Positions 1 to 9,499 of a DNA stretch of 64,000 bases are shown here, one piece after another. Below the pieces are notes generated by a model. The model searched no databases, was not told the origin of the DNA, and was given only the letters and a program-made list of their open reading frames with translations. Origin of the DNA: Paraburkholderia bannensis (GTDB lineage: Bacteria; Pseudomonadota; Gammaproteobacteria; Burkholderiales; Burkholderiaceae); NCBI RefSeq assembly GCF_014200455.1, contig NZ_JACHBW010000002.1, forward strand, positions 186,001 to 250,000, written 5' to 3'. The first letter of the stretch is position 1, and each line of letters starts with the position of its first letter. A program made the translations under genes and the position numbers.

Positions 1-298
1 GCTTGACGCGCCCCAATCCTTACAAATGCCTTTTGCAGCATTCCAAGCTTTAGAAGAAATCCCCAGACGTTTTGCCTTTGTGACAAATTCGACACGAAAA
101 ACTGCTACTGTTGCTCTTTTTGGTGAGCATCGGTTGCCGGGGGAGGAGCGTCGGCAGTCTGCGGCGGTTGGGAGGTCGGCGGATGCGTCGCATGCATCCA
201 GCGGGCCGTTCGCACGGGCACGATGTGCACTGAGCACGATAAGTACGGATAAGTACGAATGGCCGGCGGTGTCCGCTGCCGGCTTCGAAAAGACACCC
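1..298. other. Intergenic leader upstream of gspD
   Basis: About 300 bases without a convincing gene. The gspD reading frame stays open through it, but the translation lacks secretin similarity and would bury the signal peptide, so it is treated as upstream DNA. No clear promoter or terminator was recognised. Confidence 0.5.
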
Positions 299-2689
299 AT
301 GAGAAGAAATCGTATGGCTTTGCGCCGCCTCGCCACGGCGCTGCTCGTGAGCGGACTGATGACGGCGCAGCTCGCGCATGCCCAGGTCACCCTCAACTTC
401 GTCAACGCCGATATCGATCAGGTCGCGAAGGCCATCGGCGCGGCCACCGGCAAAACGATCATTGTCGATCCGCGCGTGAAGGGGCAGCTCAATCTCGTTT
501 CCGAGAACCCCGTGCCCGAGGACCAGGCGCTCAAGACACTGCAATCGGCGCTGCGCATGCAGGGCTTCTCGCTGGTGCAGGATCACGGCGTGCTCAAGGT
601 GGTGCCCGAGGCCGACGCCAAGCTCCAGGGCGTGCCCACTTATGTGGGTAACGCGCCGGGCGCGCGCGGCGACCAGGTCATCACCCAGGTCTTCCAGCTG
701 CGCAATGAATCGGCCAACAACCTGCTGCCGGTGCTGCGTCCGCTGATTTCACCGAACAACACCATCGCGGCCTATCCGGGCAATAACGCGCTCGTCGTGA
801 CCGACTATGCCGACAACGTGCGGCGTATCGCGGCGATCATCGCGGGCATTGATACGGCCGCCGGCCAGCAGGTGCAGGTCGTGCCGCTGCGCAACGCCAA
901 CGCGCTCGACATCGCGCCCACGCTGCAGAAGATGCTCGATCCGGGCGCGATCGGCGGCTCCGATCCCACCCTCAAGGTCACGGTGCTGGCCGATTCGCGC
1001 ACCAACTCGATCATGCTGCGCGCCTCGAACGCGCAGCGCCTCGCAGCGGCCAGACAGCTCGCGAAGGAACTCGACGCACCGACCAGCATGCCGGGCAATA
1101 TGCATGTGGTGTCGCTGCGCAATGCCGACGCCGTGCAACTGGCCAAGACCCTGCGCGGCATGATGGGCAAGGGCGGCAACGATTCGTCCTCGGGCAGCGG
1201 CAATGCCAGTTCGTTCAACCAGAACGGCAATGGCAATGGCAACAGCGGCGGCGGCATCGGCGGCAGCAACTCGACCGGTATGTCCGGCACGCCGCCGTTG
1301 CCCAGTTCGCTGGGCGGCAGCGGTTCGTCGAACAATCCGATGGCGGGCGGTTCGTCCTACGGTGGCAATAGCGACTTTCTCGGCGACAACGGCAAGGACA
1401 AGAGCGACGACAACTCGTCGGGCGGCGGCATGATCCAGGCCGATGCGGCCACCAATTCGCTCATCATCACCGCGCCGGACCCGCTCTATCGCAACCTGCG
1501 CACCGTGATCGACCAGCTCGACGCGCGCCGCGCCCAGGTCTATATCGAAGCGCTGATCGTCGAGCTGAACTCGAACACCAACGCCAACCTGGGCATCCAG
1601 TGGCAGATCGGCAGCGGCAATCTGTTGGCGGGCACCAATCTGTCCACCGGCGGCAGCAACAGCATCATCAATCTGACGGCGGGCGCTGTGACGGGCGGCG
1701 GCCTCGTGAGTTCGCTGGCCGGCCTGCAGCAGGGGCTGAACGTGGGCTGGGTGCATAACCTGTTCGGTGTGCAGGGGCTGGGTGCGCTGCTGCAGGCGCT
1801 GTCGCAGACTTCGGACGCCAACGTGCTGTCCACCCCTAACCTGATCACGCTCGACAACCAGGAAGCGAAGATCGTGGTGGGCACCAACGTGCCGATCCAG
1901 ACCGGTTCGTATTCGAACCTCACGAGCGGCTCCACGAGTTCGGCGTTCAACACCTATGACCGTGTTGATGTCGGCCTGACGCTGCACATCAAGCCGCAGA
2001 TCACTGAAGGCGGCGTGCTCAAGCTTCAGCTTTACACCGAAGATTCGGCGATCGTGAATGGCACGACCAGTGTGGCGACCAATCCGGCCGGCCCGGATTT
2101 CACCAAGCGTTCGATCCAGTCGACCGTGCTGGCCGATAACGGCGAAATCATCGTGCTCGGCGGCCTGATGCAGGACAACTATCAGGTCAGCAACAGCAAG
2201 GTGCCGTTGCTCGGCGATATTCCGTGGATTGGCCAGCTGTTCCGTTCGGAAAACAAGACGCGTCAGAAGACCAATCTGATGGTGTTCCTGCGCCCCGTGA
2301 TCATCAGCGACCGCGATACGGCGCAGGCCGTCACGTCGAACCGCTACGACTACATCCAGGGTGTGACGGGCGCGTACAAGTCCGACAACAACCTGATGCG
2401 CGACAAGGACGATCCGGTCGTGCCGCCGATGCCGATCGGTCCGGCTGAAGGTGGATCTGCGGTCAATCTGTTCGATCTGGACCGCATGCGACGCGACCAG
2501 ATCGTGCGTTCGCTGCCCGCGAACGCCGCGCAGATGCAGCCCGCGCAAAACGTGCAAACCGCGCCGGTCCGGACCGCGCCGGTGCAAACGTCGCCCATGC
2601 CGGTTCAGGGCGCGCCCTTGCAGGTCACGCCCGCAGACCCGACGCAACAGCAGCAACCCCTCACGACCACGCCGAGGGTGCAGCCTTGA
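299..2689 (+). CDS. gspD: Type II secretion system secretin GspD
   Basis: Outer-membrane secretin that forms the exit channel of the type II secretion system. The start at 299 gives 796 residues and exposes a Sec signal peptide (basic MRRNR start, hydrophobic core, cleavage after AHA near residue 28). N0-N3 ring-forming domains follow, interrupted at about residues 290-377 by a long Gly/Ser/Asn-rich insert. The secretin core lies at about 380-680, with the VPIQTGSY gate motif near residue 531 and the conserved TNLMVFLRPVI strand near 657. The last ~55 residues are Pro/Gln-rich. The frame is open further upstream, but that would hide the signal peptide. The stop overlaps the TTG start of gspE, which points to translational coupling. 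The family assignment is firm; the exact start is inferred. Confidence 0.95.
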   Translation: MRRNRMALRRLATALLVSGLMTAQLAHAQVTLNFVNADIDQVAKAIGAATGKTIIVDPRVKGQLNLVSENPVPEDQALKTLQSALRMQGFSLVQDHGVLKVVPEADAKLQGVPTYVGNAPGARGDQVITQVFQLRNESANNLLPVLRPLISPNNTIAAYPGNNALVVTDYADNVRRIAAIIAGIDTAAGQQVQVVPLRNANALDIAPTLQKMLDPGAIGGSDPTLKVTVLADSRTNSIMLRASNAQRLAAARQLAKELDAPTSMPGNMHVVSLRNADAVQLAKTLRGMMGKGGNDSSSGSGNASSFNQNGNGNGNSGGGIGGSNSTGMSGTPPLPSSLGGSGSSNNPMAGGSSYGGNSDFLGDNGKDKSDDNSSGGGMIQADAATNSLIITAPDPLYRNLRTVIDQLDARRAQVYIEALIVELNSNTNANLGIQWQIGSGNLLAGTNLSTGGSNSIINLTAGAVTGGGLVSSLAGLQQGLNVGWVHNLFGVQGLGALLQALSQTSDANVLSTPNLITLDNQEAKIVVGTNVPIQTGSYSNLTSGSTSSAFNTYDRVDVGLTLHIKPQITEGGVLKLQLYTEDSAIVNGTTSVATNPAGPDFTKRSIQSTVLADNGEIIVLGGLMQDNYQVSNSKVPLLGDIPWIGQLFRSENKTRQKTNLMVFLRPVIISDRDTAQAVTSNRYDYIQGVTGAYKSDNNLMRDKDDPVVPPMPIGPAEGGSAVNLFDLDRMRRDQIVRSLPANAAQMQPAQNVQTAPVRTAPVQTSPMPVQGAPLQVTPADPTQQQQPLTTTPRVQP

Positions 2690-4170
2690 GCACCGCAGAG
2701 ACACCGCGCCAGTCCTTGCCGGCGCCCTCGCCGCTGGCCGCACGGCTCGTGCCCTACGGCTTCGCGCGCAGCGGTCAGCTCCTGGTCGCCCAGCAACACG
2801 CCGAAGGGCTCGAAGTGTGGATCAGCGATCGCACCTCGCAGGCGGCGATCGCCGAGGTTGCACGCAATTTCGGCGCTTTTACGCTCGTGCGCGTGCCTGC
2901 CGACGAACTCGCCCTGGCGATCAACCAGGCCTACGCGCGCCAGGACGGCAGCGCGGCGCAGGTGGTGGGCGAAGTGGAAGGCGAAGTCGATCTTTCGCGT
3001 CTCATGCAGGACATTCCCGAAGTGGAAGACCTGCTGGAGTCCGAAGACGATGCGCCGATCATCCGCATGATCAACGCTTTGCTCACGCAGGCGGCGCGTG
3101 AGCAGGCTTCGGATATTCACATCGAGCCGTTCGAGAATGCCTCGGTGGTGCGCTTTCGCGTCGACGGCACGCTGCGCGACGTGGTGCGCCCAAAGAAGGC
3201 GCTGCATGGCGCGCTGATCTCGCGTATCAAGATCATGGCGCAGCTCGATATCGCCGAAAAACGTCTGCCGCAGGACGGCCGCATCACGCTGCGCGTGGGC
3301 GGGCGGCCAGTGGACGTGCGCGTCTCCACCCTGCCGACCGGCCACGGCGAACGCGCCGTGCTGCGTCTGCTCGAAAAGGATGCACAGCGCCTGAACCTGG
3401 AAACGCTCGGCATGGCGTCGGACACGCTCGGCCAGTTCGACCAGCTGATCGCCAGGCCGCACGGCATCGTGCTCGTGACCGGCCCGACCGGTTCCGGTAA
3501 GACGACCACGCTGTATGCGTCGATGTCGCGGCTGGAAACCGCCACGACCAACATCATGACGGTGGAAGACCCGATCGAGTACGACCTCTCGGGAATCGGC
3601 CAGACCCAGGTGAACGAGCGCATCGGCATGACCTTCGCGCGGGCGCTGCGCTCGATCCTGCGTCAGGACCCGGACATCATCATGATCGGCGAAATCCGCG
3701 ATCTGGAAACCGCGCAGATTGCCGTGCAGGCTTCGCTCACGGGTCACCTCGTGCTAGCCACGCTGCACACCAACGACGCCGCTTCCGCCGTCACGCGTCT
3801 GACTGACATGGGCGTGGAGCCGTATCTGCTGGCCTCGTCGCTGCTGGGCGTGCTGGCGCAGCGGCTGGTGCGCCAGCTTTGTCCGCATTGCAAGGAAGCG
3901 CGTGTGGAGGAAGACGGCCGCACGCGCTATCACCCGGTTGGCTGCGAACGTTGCGGCAATTCGGGCTATTCGGGCCGCCGCGGCGTGTACGAACTGCTGC
4001 TGATCGACGAACCGATCCGCGCGCTGATCCACCGTAACGCCGCCGACGCCGAGATCTTCGCCGCCGGCCGCGCGCAAGGCATGCGCACGCTGCGCGACGA
4101 CGGCGAGCGCTGGCTCGACGCGGGCACGACTTCGCTGGAAGAAGTGCTGCGCGTCACGGGCGGCGCGTAA
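2686..4170 (+). CDS. gspE: Type II secretion ATPase GspE
   Basis: Cytoplasmic hexameric ATPase that powers pseudopilus assembly. The 494-residue protein has an N1E-like N-terminal domain, a Walker A motif GPTGSGKTT near residue 265, an Asp-box, a Walker B IIMIGE near 331 and a His-box TLHTND. A tetracysteine zinc site (CPHC near 399 and CERC near 420) is typical of GspE/PilB proteins. The start is a TTG that overlaps the gspD stop (TTGA), so the two genes are probably coupled. Length and motif order are normal for the family. Confidence 0.95.
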   Translation: MSTAETPRQSLPAPSPLAARLVPYGFARSGQLLVAQQHAEGLEVWISDRTSQAAIAEVARNFGAFTLVRVPADELALAINQAYARQDGSAAQVVGEVEGEVDLSRLMQDIPEVEDLLESEDDAPIIRMINALLTQAAREQASDIHIEPFENASVVRFRVDGTLRDVVRPKKALHGALISRIKIMAQLDIAEKRLPQDGRITLRVGGRPVDVRVSTLPTGHGERAVLRLLEKDAQRLNLETLGMASDTLGQFDQLIARPHGIVLVTGPTGSGKTTTLYASMSRLETATTNIMTVEDPIEYDLSGIGQTQVNERIGMTFARALRSILRQDPDIIMIGEIRDLETAQIAVQASLTGHLVLATLHTNDAASAVTRLTDMGVEPYLLASSLLGVLAQRLVRQLCPHCKEARVEEDGRTRYHPVGCERCGNSGYSGRRGVYELLLIDEPIRALIHRNAADAEIFAAGRAQGMRTLRDDGERWLDAGTTSLEEVLRVTGGA

Positions 4171-4194
4171 GGCGACGGGAGGCGAACAAGCACC

Positions 4195-5412
4195 ATGCCG
4201 GCATTCCGTTTCGAAGCGATCGACGCCGCGGGCAAAGCGCAAAAAGGCGTGCTCGACGCCGACAGCGCACGCGGCGCCCGTCAGCAGTTGCGCGGCCAGG
4301 GGCTCACGCCGCTGGTCGTGGAGCCGGCTGCGACGCGCACGCGTGGCGCGCGCCAGCAACGTCTGGCGCTCGGGCGCAAGCTCTCGCAGCGCGAACAGGC
4401 GATTCTCACCCGTCAGCTGGCGAGCCTGCTGATCGCGGGCCTGCCGTTGGGCGAGGCGCTTGCCGTGCTCACCGAGCAGTCCGAACGCGATTACATCCGC
4501 GAACTGATGGCGGCCATTCGCGCCGAAGTGCTCGGCGGCCATTCGCTCGCCAACGCGCTGGAGCAGCATCCGCGGGATTTTCCGGACATCTACCGCGCGC
4601 TGGTCGCGGCGGGCGAGCACACCGGCAAGCTCGGCATCGTGTTGTCGCGTCTGGCCGACTACATCGAGCAGCGCAACGCGCTCAAGCAGAAGATCGTGCT
4701 GGCCTTCACCTACCCGACGATCGTCACGATCATCGCGTTCGGCATCGTCACCTTCCTGCTGAGCTACGTGGTGCCGCAGGTCGTCAATGTGTTCGCGAGC
4801 ACCAAGCAACAGTTGCCATTTCTGACCATCGTGATGATGGCGCTCTCGTCGTTCGTGCGGCAATGGTGGTGGGCCGTGCTGATCGTCGTGGCGCTGGTGG
4901 CGTGGATGGTGCGGGCGACCTTGCGCCGTCCCGGGCCGCGCCTTTCGTTCGATCGCTGGCTGCTCACCGCGCCGCTTGCGGGCAAGCTCGTGCGTGGCTA
5001 CAACACGGTGCGCTTTGCCAGCACGCTGGGCATTCTGAGCGCGGCGGGCGTGCCGATCCTGCGCGCGCTGCAGGCGGCCGGCGAGACGCTTTCGAACAAG
5101 GCGATGCGCAACAACATCGACGACGCCATCGTGCGCGTGCGCGAAGGCACCTCGCTGTCGCGCGCGCTCGGCAATACGAAGACGTTTCCGCCCGTGCTGG
5201 TGCACCTGATCCGCTCGGGCGAGGCGACCGGCGACGTCACGACCATGCTGGACCGCGCCGCCGAAGGCGAGGCGCGCGAGCTGGAACGGCGCACGATGTT
5301 CCTCACCAGCCTGCTGGAGCCGCTGCTGATTCTGGCGATGGGGGGCGTGGTGCTGGTGATCGTGCTCGCGGTGATGCTGCCGATCATCGAACTGAACAAC
5401 CTCGTGCAGTAA
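4195..5412 (+). CDS. gspF: Type II secretion inner-membrane protein GspF
   Basis: Polytopic inner-membrane platform protein that couples the GspE ATPase to the pseudopilus. It has 405 residues with two repeated GspF domains. Hydrophobic segments lie at about residues 165-195, 220-240 and 375-400, the usual three-helix topology. It starts 24 bases after gspE with GGGAGG just upstream. It ends the first gsp transcription unit, because the next gene, gspC, lies on the opposite strand. Confidence 0.95.
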   Translation: MPAFRFEAIDAAGKAQKGVLDADSARGARQQLRGQGLTPLVVEPAATRTRGARQQRLALGRKLSQREQAILTRQLASLLIAGLPLGEALAVLTEQSERDYIRELMAAIRAEVLGGHSLANALEQHPRDFPDIYRALVAAGEHTGKLGIVLSRLADYIEQRNALKQKIVLAFTYPTIVTIIAFGIVTFLLSYVVPQVVNVFASTKQQLPFLTIVMMALSSFVRQWWWAVLIVVALVAWMVRATLRRPGPRLSFDRWLLTAPLAGKLVRGYNTVRFASTLGILSAAGVPILRALQAAGETLSNKAMRNNIDDAIVRVREGTSLSRALGNTKTFPPVLVHLIRSGEATGDVTTMLDRAAEGEARELERRTMFLTSLLEPLLILAMGGVVLVIVLAVMLPIIELNNLVQ

Positions 5413-5463
5413 AAGGCTGCGCGAGGCGGGTTTGAAGCTTGCGCTGACGCTGACGCAAAGCCG

Positions 5464-5886
5464 TTAGCGCACGTAGATGGTAGGACCGCCGGGGTTGGCG
5501 GGCAGGAAGATTTCCGAGTGCACGCCATGACGGTCGATCACGATTGAGCGGGCGCGCACTTCGGCGAGCTTCGAGTCCTGACCGATCGCACCGCCCAGCG
5601 CGATGGCGTGAGCCGGTTCGCCGCCGATGCTGACGATCGCCGCCGCGCCCTGCGACAGCGCGAGGATGCCGAACAGATGGATGTCCTGCGCGACGTTGTG
5701 GTCGAGCTTGCCGCCGAACAGCACGCCGGCCTGATCGAGCGAGACGGGCGGCTGGGCTGCGGCGGCCTGCACGGGCGCCGCGCGCGAGGCGGCGATTTCG
5801 AGCGTCCACCACGCGGCCGTGGCGCAAAACACCGCGAAGGCAGCGAGTGACAGAAGACGGATTTGCAGTGGGTTCATGCGGGCCAT
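5464..5886 (-). CDS. gspC: Short type II secretion protein GspC, inverted in the cluster
   Basis: Inner-membrane T2SS component that links the inner-membrane platform to the GspD secretin through its periplasmic homology region. The 140-residue product has one N-terminal transmembrane helix (about residues 9-27), an Ala/Pro linker, and the homology region with LFG and HLFG-type motifs (about 55-125). It stops there, with no C-terminal PDZ or coiled coil as found in the ~270-300 residue GspC of enterics. The gene runs opposite to its neighbours, divergent from gspG. An alternative start lies at 5877 (MNPLQ). Confidence 0.85.
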   Translation of the reverse strand: MARMNPLQIRLLSLAAFAVFCATAAWWTLEIAASRAAPVQAAAAQPPVSLDQAGVLFGGKLDHNVAQDIHLFGILALSQGAAAIVSIGGEPAHAIALGGAIGQDSKLAEVRARSIVIDRHGVHSEIFLPANPGGPTIYVR

Positions 5887-6111
5887 TGTACGGAGTTATG
5901 TGTACGTTTTGATGGCAGCAAAAGCCTTGGCAGGGCTAGTAGAAGTACGTATCGGGTTGAGAGCCAGATTGAGACCCAGGTTCAGACTCGAAAGAGGGTC
6001 GCAAAGGCGTCATCGTGTGACATTACAATGACCCGTCACAGACGCGGCGCAGTGCGGTGCACTGTACGCCGCAGCAACACGCAACGATCATCATCAGGAG
6101 GGAAGTCCGTT

Positions 6112-6588
6112 ATGTCCATGTGGGCCAAATACCGTGGGCAAATCAGCCGCGACGTCATCGAGGGGCGCACGCGCCGTCAACGCGGCTTCACGCTGATCGA
6201 AATCATGGTCGTGATCGCGATCCTCGGCATTCTCGCCGCGCTGATCGTGCCGAAGATCATGAGCCGTCCCGACGAAGCGCGCCGCGTGGCGGCGAAGCAG
6301 GACATCGGCACGATCATGCAGGCCATGAAGCTCTATCGCCTCGATAACGGCCGCTATCCGGCCCAGGATCAGGGTCTGCAGGCGCTGGTCCAGAAGCCGA
6401 CCACCGATCCGGTGCCGAACAACTGGAAGGACGGCGGCTATCTGGAGCGCCTGCCCAACGATCCGTGGGGCAATCCGTATCAGTATCTGAACCCGGGCGT
6501 GCATGGCGAGATCGACGTCTTCAGCTATGGCGCCGACGGCAAACCGGGCGGCGAAGGCAACGACGCCGATATCGGTTCCTGGCAGTAG
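6112..6588 (+). CDS. gspG: Type II secretion major pseudopilin GspG
   Basis: Major pseudopilin that polymerises into the periplasmic piston. The start at 6112 follows a strong AGGAGGG site and gives 158 residues. A long 25-residue basic leader ends RQRG and is followed by FTLIE, the prepilin peptidase site with Glu at +5. The conserved C-terminal GspG region includes DPWGNPYQY and the Gly/Asp-rich calcium-binding loop near GADGKPGGEGNDADIGSW. It opens the gspGHIJKLMN run. Confidence 0.95.
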   Translation: MSMWAKYRGQISRDVIEGRTRRQRGFTLIEIMVVIAILGILAALIVPKIMSRPDEARRVAAKQDIGTIMQAMKLYRLDNGRYPAQDQGLQALVQKPTTDPVPNNWKDGGYLERLPNDPWGNPYQYLNPGVHGEIDVFSYGADGKPGGEGNDADIGSWQ

Positions 6589-6695
6589 CCATCATTCACT
6601 CGCGATAAGCTGCGCGGCGCGGTCCAGTCGAAATTCCAGCGTCCTTTCGACCACCGCGCCGCGATGTTGCGCCCCGCACCTTGCCCTTTCAGCCC

Positions 6696-7208
6696 ATGCG
6701 ATCCCGCCCTGCCAGCATTGCGCGCCGCCGTGACCGTGCGCCGACGCTCACGCGTTCGGCCGGCTTCACGCTGCTGGAAATGCTCGTGGTGCTGCTGATC
6801 GCCGGGCTGCTGGTATCGCTCGCCTCGCTGTCGCTCACGCGCAATCCGCGCACCGATCTCAACGAAGAGGCCCAGCGGCTCGCGCTGCTGTTCGAATCGG
6901 CCGGCGACGAGGCGCAGGTGCGCGCGCGCCCGATTGCGTGGCAGCCGCTTGCGGGCGGCTTTCGTTTCGACGTGCGCACCGAGGACGGCTGGCGTCCGCT
7001 GCGCGACGACCTGCTCGGCCCGCGCGGTTGGGAAGGCGGCGTGACCGGCGTGTCGATCACCTACCCCGGCAGCGACGACGATTACCATGCGAACCGGCTC
7101 ATCTTCGGCACCGAAGCCGTCGAACAGCCGGTCGAGATCACGCTCTTTTCCGCGGCGGGCCGCGCGACGATCGTTGGCACCGGCACGGGCCGGTATGAGG
7201 TTCGCTGA
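6696..7208 (+). CDS. gspH: Type II secretion minor pseudopilin GspH
   Basis: Minor pseudopilin of the T2SS tip/shaft. The 170-residue product has a 23-residue basic leader ending SAG before FTLLEMLVVLLIAG, the class III signal with Glu at +5. The rest fits the GspH fold (Arg/Asp-rich C-terminal half). The ATG at 6696 is preferred; a TTG 15 bases earlier is in frame. No strong ribosome-binding site is seen. It sits 107 bases after gspG and just before gspI. Confidence 0.88.
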   Translation: MRSRPASIARRRDRAPTLTRSAGFTLLEMLVVLLIAGLLVSLASLSLTRNPRTDLNEEAQRLALLFESAGDEAQVRARPIAWQPLAGGFRFDVRTEDGWRPLRDDLLGPRGWEGGVTGVSITYPGSDDDYHANRLIFGTEAVEQPVEITLFSAAGRATIVGTGTGRYEVR

Positions 7209-7209
7209 G

Positions 7210-7632
7210 ATGCGCGAGCGCCTTTTTCACCGCCCTGTTCAGCGCACCTTACCGCGCCGCGCCGCAGGCGGCTTCACCATGATCGAGGTGCTGGTGGCGC
7301 TCGCCATCGTGGCGATCGCGCTGGCTGCATCGTTGCGCGCGGTGGGCAGTCTCGCCACCAGCGAAGCCGAACTGCACGACCGCCTGCTCGCGGGCTGGAG
7401 CGCCGACAACGCGCTCGCCCAGTTGCGCCTCGCGCATGCCTGGCCCGATCTTGGCGAGCGCAGCTTCGACTGCTCGCAGGGCAATCTGCGCCTGACCTGT
7501 ACGCAGCACGTCGCGGCCACGCCCAATCCGATTTTTCGCCGCGTGGAGGTGTCGGTGACGACGCCGGGCCGCGACGGCATGCTTGCGCAACTCGTCACGG
7601 TGCTCGGCAATGAGACGAACCGGTCACTGTGA
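7210..7632 (+). CDS. gspI: Type II secretion minor pseudopilin GspI
   Basis: Minor pseudopilin that with GspJ and GspK forms the pseudopilus tip. The 140-residue protein has a basic leader ending AAGG before FTMIEVLVALAIVAIALAA, so Glu is at +5. The ATG at 7210 lies one base after the gspH stop, and GAGG at 7197-7200 is a plausible ribosome-binding site. An alternative ATG at 7195 would overlap gspH. Two cysteines in the C-terminal half may form a disulfide. Confidence 0.88.
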   Translation: MRERLFHRPVQRTLPRRAAGGFTMIEVLVALAIVAIALAASLRAVGSLATSEAELHDRLLAGWSADNALAQLRLAHAWPDLGERSFDCSQGNLRLTCTQHVAATPNPIFRRVEVSVTTPGRDGMLAQLVTVLGNETNRSL

Positions 7633-7639
7633 TCATCCG

Positions 7640-8317
7640 ATGCGCATGACACCGTCAAAACGACGCGAACAGGGACGCGAACGCGGCTTCACGCTGATCG
7701 AGCTGCTGGTCGCCATCGCCATCATGGCCGTGGTGGCGATCCTGTCGTGGCGCGGACTCGACCAGATCGTGCGCGGGCGCAACATCATCACGCAATCGAT
7801 GGCCGAGGAGCGCGTATTCGCGCAGATGTTCGACCAGATGCGCATCGACACGCGCCAGGCCGCGAGCGACGACGAAGCAGGTTCGCCCGCCATCGCCGTC
7901 GACGGCGGCGCGCTGCAGATCGTGCGCGCGTTCCCGGTGCCGCCGGGCTCGGCGCCGCGCCTGCAGGTGGTGCGCTACCGCGTGACTAACGGGCAGATCG
8001 TGCGCTACGCCTCGCCGCCGCTCGCGCATATCGGCGAGTTGCGCGGCGCGCTGCGCGGCGGCGAATCCGCTGCCTGGAGCGCCTTGCCGATGATGCAGGG
8101 GGTCACCTCGATCACTGCGCGCCTCTACGTGCCGAAGGTCGGCTGGACCTCGGACATGGGCGACGTGCGCTCGCAGCTCAACGCCAACAACAACGGCGTG
8201 AAGGTGCCGCAGCTCGGCAACGCACCGGTGCCGCGCGCCGTGACGGGGCTGGAAGTGCGCGTGGGCGCGCGTTCGCTCGCGTTGCCGGTGACGCGCGTGT
8301 TCGTGGTGGGGGAATGA
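7640..8317 (+). CDS. gspJ: Type II secretion minor pseudopilin GspJ
   Basis: Minor pseudopilin of the tip complex, 225 residues. The leader is 16 residues, ends GRERG, and is followed by FTLIELLVAIAIMAVVAILSW with Glu at +5. The body has the usual GspJ motif in which WRGLDQI follows the helix. It starts seven bases after the gspI stop, and its own stop overlaps the gspK ATG, so expression is likely coupled. Confidence 0.92.
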   Translation: MRMTPSKRREQGRERGFTLIELLVAIAIMAVVAILSWRGLDQIVRGRNIITQSMAEERVFAQMFDQMRIDTRQAASDDEAGSPAIAVDGGALQIVRAFPVPPGSAPRLQVVRYRVTNGQIVRYASPPLAHIGELRGALRGGESAAWSALPMMQGVTSITARLYVPKVGWTSDMGDVRSQLNANNNGVKVPQLGNAPVPRAVTGLEVRVGARSLALPVTRVFVVGE

Positions 8318-9453
8318 GCATGCGACGTTTCCCGCTGGCCCGCTGCCTTCCCCGCTCGCTGCGCGCGCGGCGCAACACCGCGAAACAACGCGGCGCGGCG
8401 ATCATCAGTGCGCTGATGGTGGTGGCGCTGTCGGCGATTCTGGTCTCGGGCGTGCTCTGGCGCCAGCAGGTGCAGATACGCCGCATCGAGAACCAGCGCC
8501 TGCTCGCCCAGGCGCAGTGGATCTCGCGCGCGTCGCTCGACTGGACCCGCCTGATCCTGCGCTCGGAAGCCGATACCTCGGCGGGCGTGACTTATCTGGG
8601 CGGCGCGTGGGGCATGCCGGTGGCGCGCACGCGGCTGTCGGACTTTCTCGGCCAGATCGGCGAGGCGCGCGCCGAACAGGGCGCCGATACGTGGCTTTCG
8701 GGCTCGATCGAGGACGCCCAGTCGCGCTTCAATCTGCGCAATCTGGTGAGCGCTTCGGCGCCTGGCGCGCTGCAACTGAACCTCACGCAGATCCAGGCGT
8801 TCGCGCGCCTGCTGCAACTGCTTGGCATCGACGGCCAGCTCGCGAAGAACGCGGCGGTCTATCTGCGCTCGGGACTCGCGTATTCGGTCACGCGTTTCCA
8901 GACCGCTGCCGCGGGCGTGAGCGCCAGTGGCACGCCCGCCACGCAGCAGATCGGCGGTGGCATCGGCGGCGGCGCGAACTTCACCAATAACCCGGGCATC
9001 AGCGACGGCGGCGGCGACAGCAACAACGCACCTATTCTCATCACGAGCGTGGACGGCCTGCTCGACGTGCCCGGCTTCACGCCCGACATCGTCGCGCGGC
9101 TGCGGCCCTTCGTGACGATCCTGCCGACCACCACGCCCGTCAACATGAATACGGCCTCCGCCGAAGTGATCGCCTCGATCGTGCAGGGCATGAGCCTGTC
9201 CAGCGCGCAGGCCTTCGTGTCGCGGCGTCAGACGGTGTTTTTCCGCAATCTGAGCGACGTGCAACTGGCGCTGACCGGCGCGGGCACGCCGCAGACAAGC
9301 ATCGATTCCACGCTCTGCGACGTCAATACGAGCTATTTTCTGGTGCATGGGCGCGTGCAGCACGAGCGCGCCGTCGTCGACCGGACCACGCTCGTGTGGC
9401 GCGACTCCCTCACCCACACGACGCGCATCGTGCGCGTCTGGGACGAATCCTGA
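8314..9453 (+). CDS. gspK: Type II secretion tip pseudopilin GspK
   Basis: Large minor pseudopilin that caps the pseudopilus, 379 residues. A basic leader ends KQRG before AAIISALMVVALSAI; the +5 residue is not Glu, which is characteristic of GspK. The protein carries the large alpha domain and the conserved VNMNTASAEVIASI segment near residue 275 (helix-hairpin-helix-like). A Gly/Asn-rich loop lies at about 210-240. The ATG overlaps the gspJ stop. Confidence 0.92.
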   Translation: MSMRRFPLARCLPRSLRARRNTAKQRGAAIISALMVVALSAILVSGVLWRQQVQIRRIENQRLLAQAQWISRASLDWTRLILRSEADTSAGVTYLGGAWGMPVARTRLSDFLGQIGEARAEQGADTWLSGSIEDAQSRFNLRNLVSASAPGALQLNLTQIQAFARLLQLLGIDGQLAKNAAVYLRSGLAYSVTRFQTAAAGVSASGTPATQQIGGGIGGGANFTNNPGISDGGGDSNNAPILITSVDGLLDVPGFTPDIVARLRPFVTILPTTTPVNMNTASAEVIASIVQGMSLSSAQAFVSRRQTVFFRNLSDVQLALTGAGTPQTSIDSTLCDVNTSYFLVHGRVQHERAVVDRTTLVWRDSLTHTTRIVRVWDES

Positions 9454-9499
9454 AGCGAATCATGAAGCCGTACCAGTCCAACATCGAAAAGAGGTGCGT

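Noticed and set aside
749..2743. Long open frame antisense to gspD (664 codons)
   Set aside because: Arises from GC-rich codon structure; translation is Arg/His-rich with no domain, and gspD is certain.
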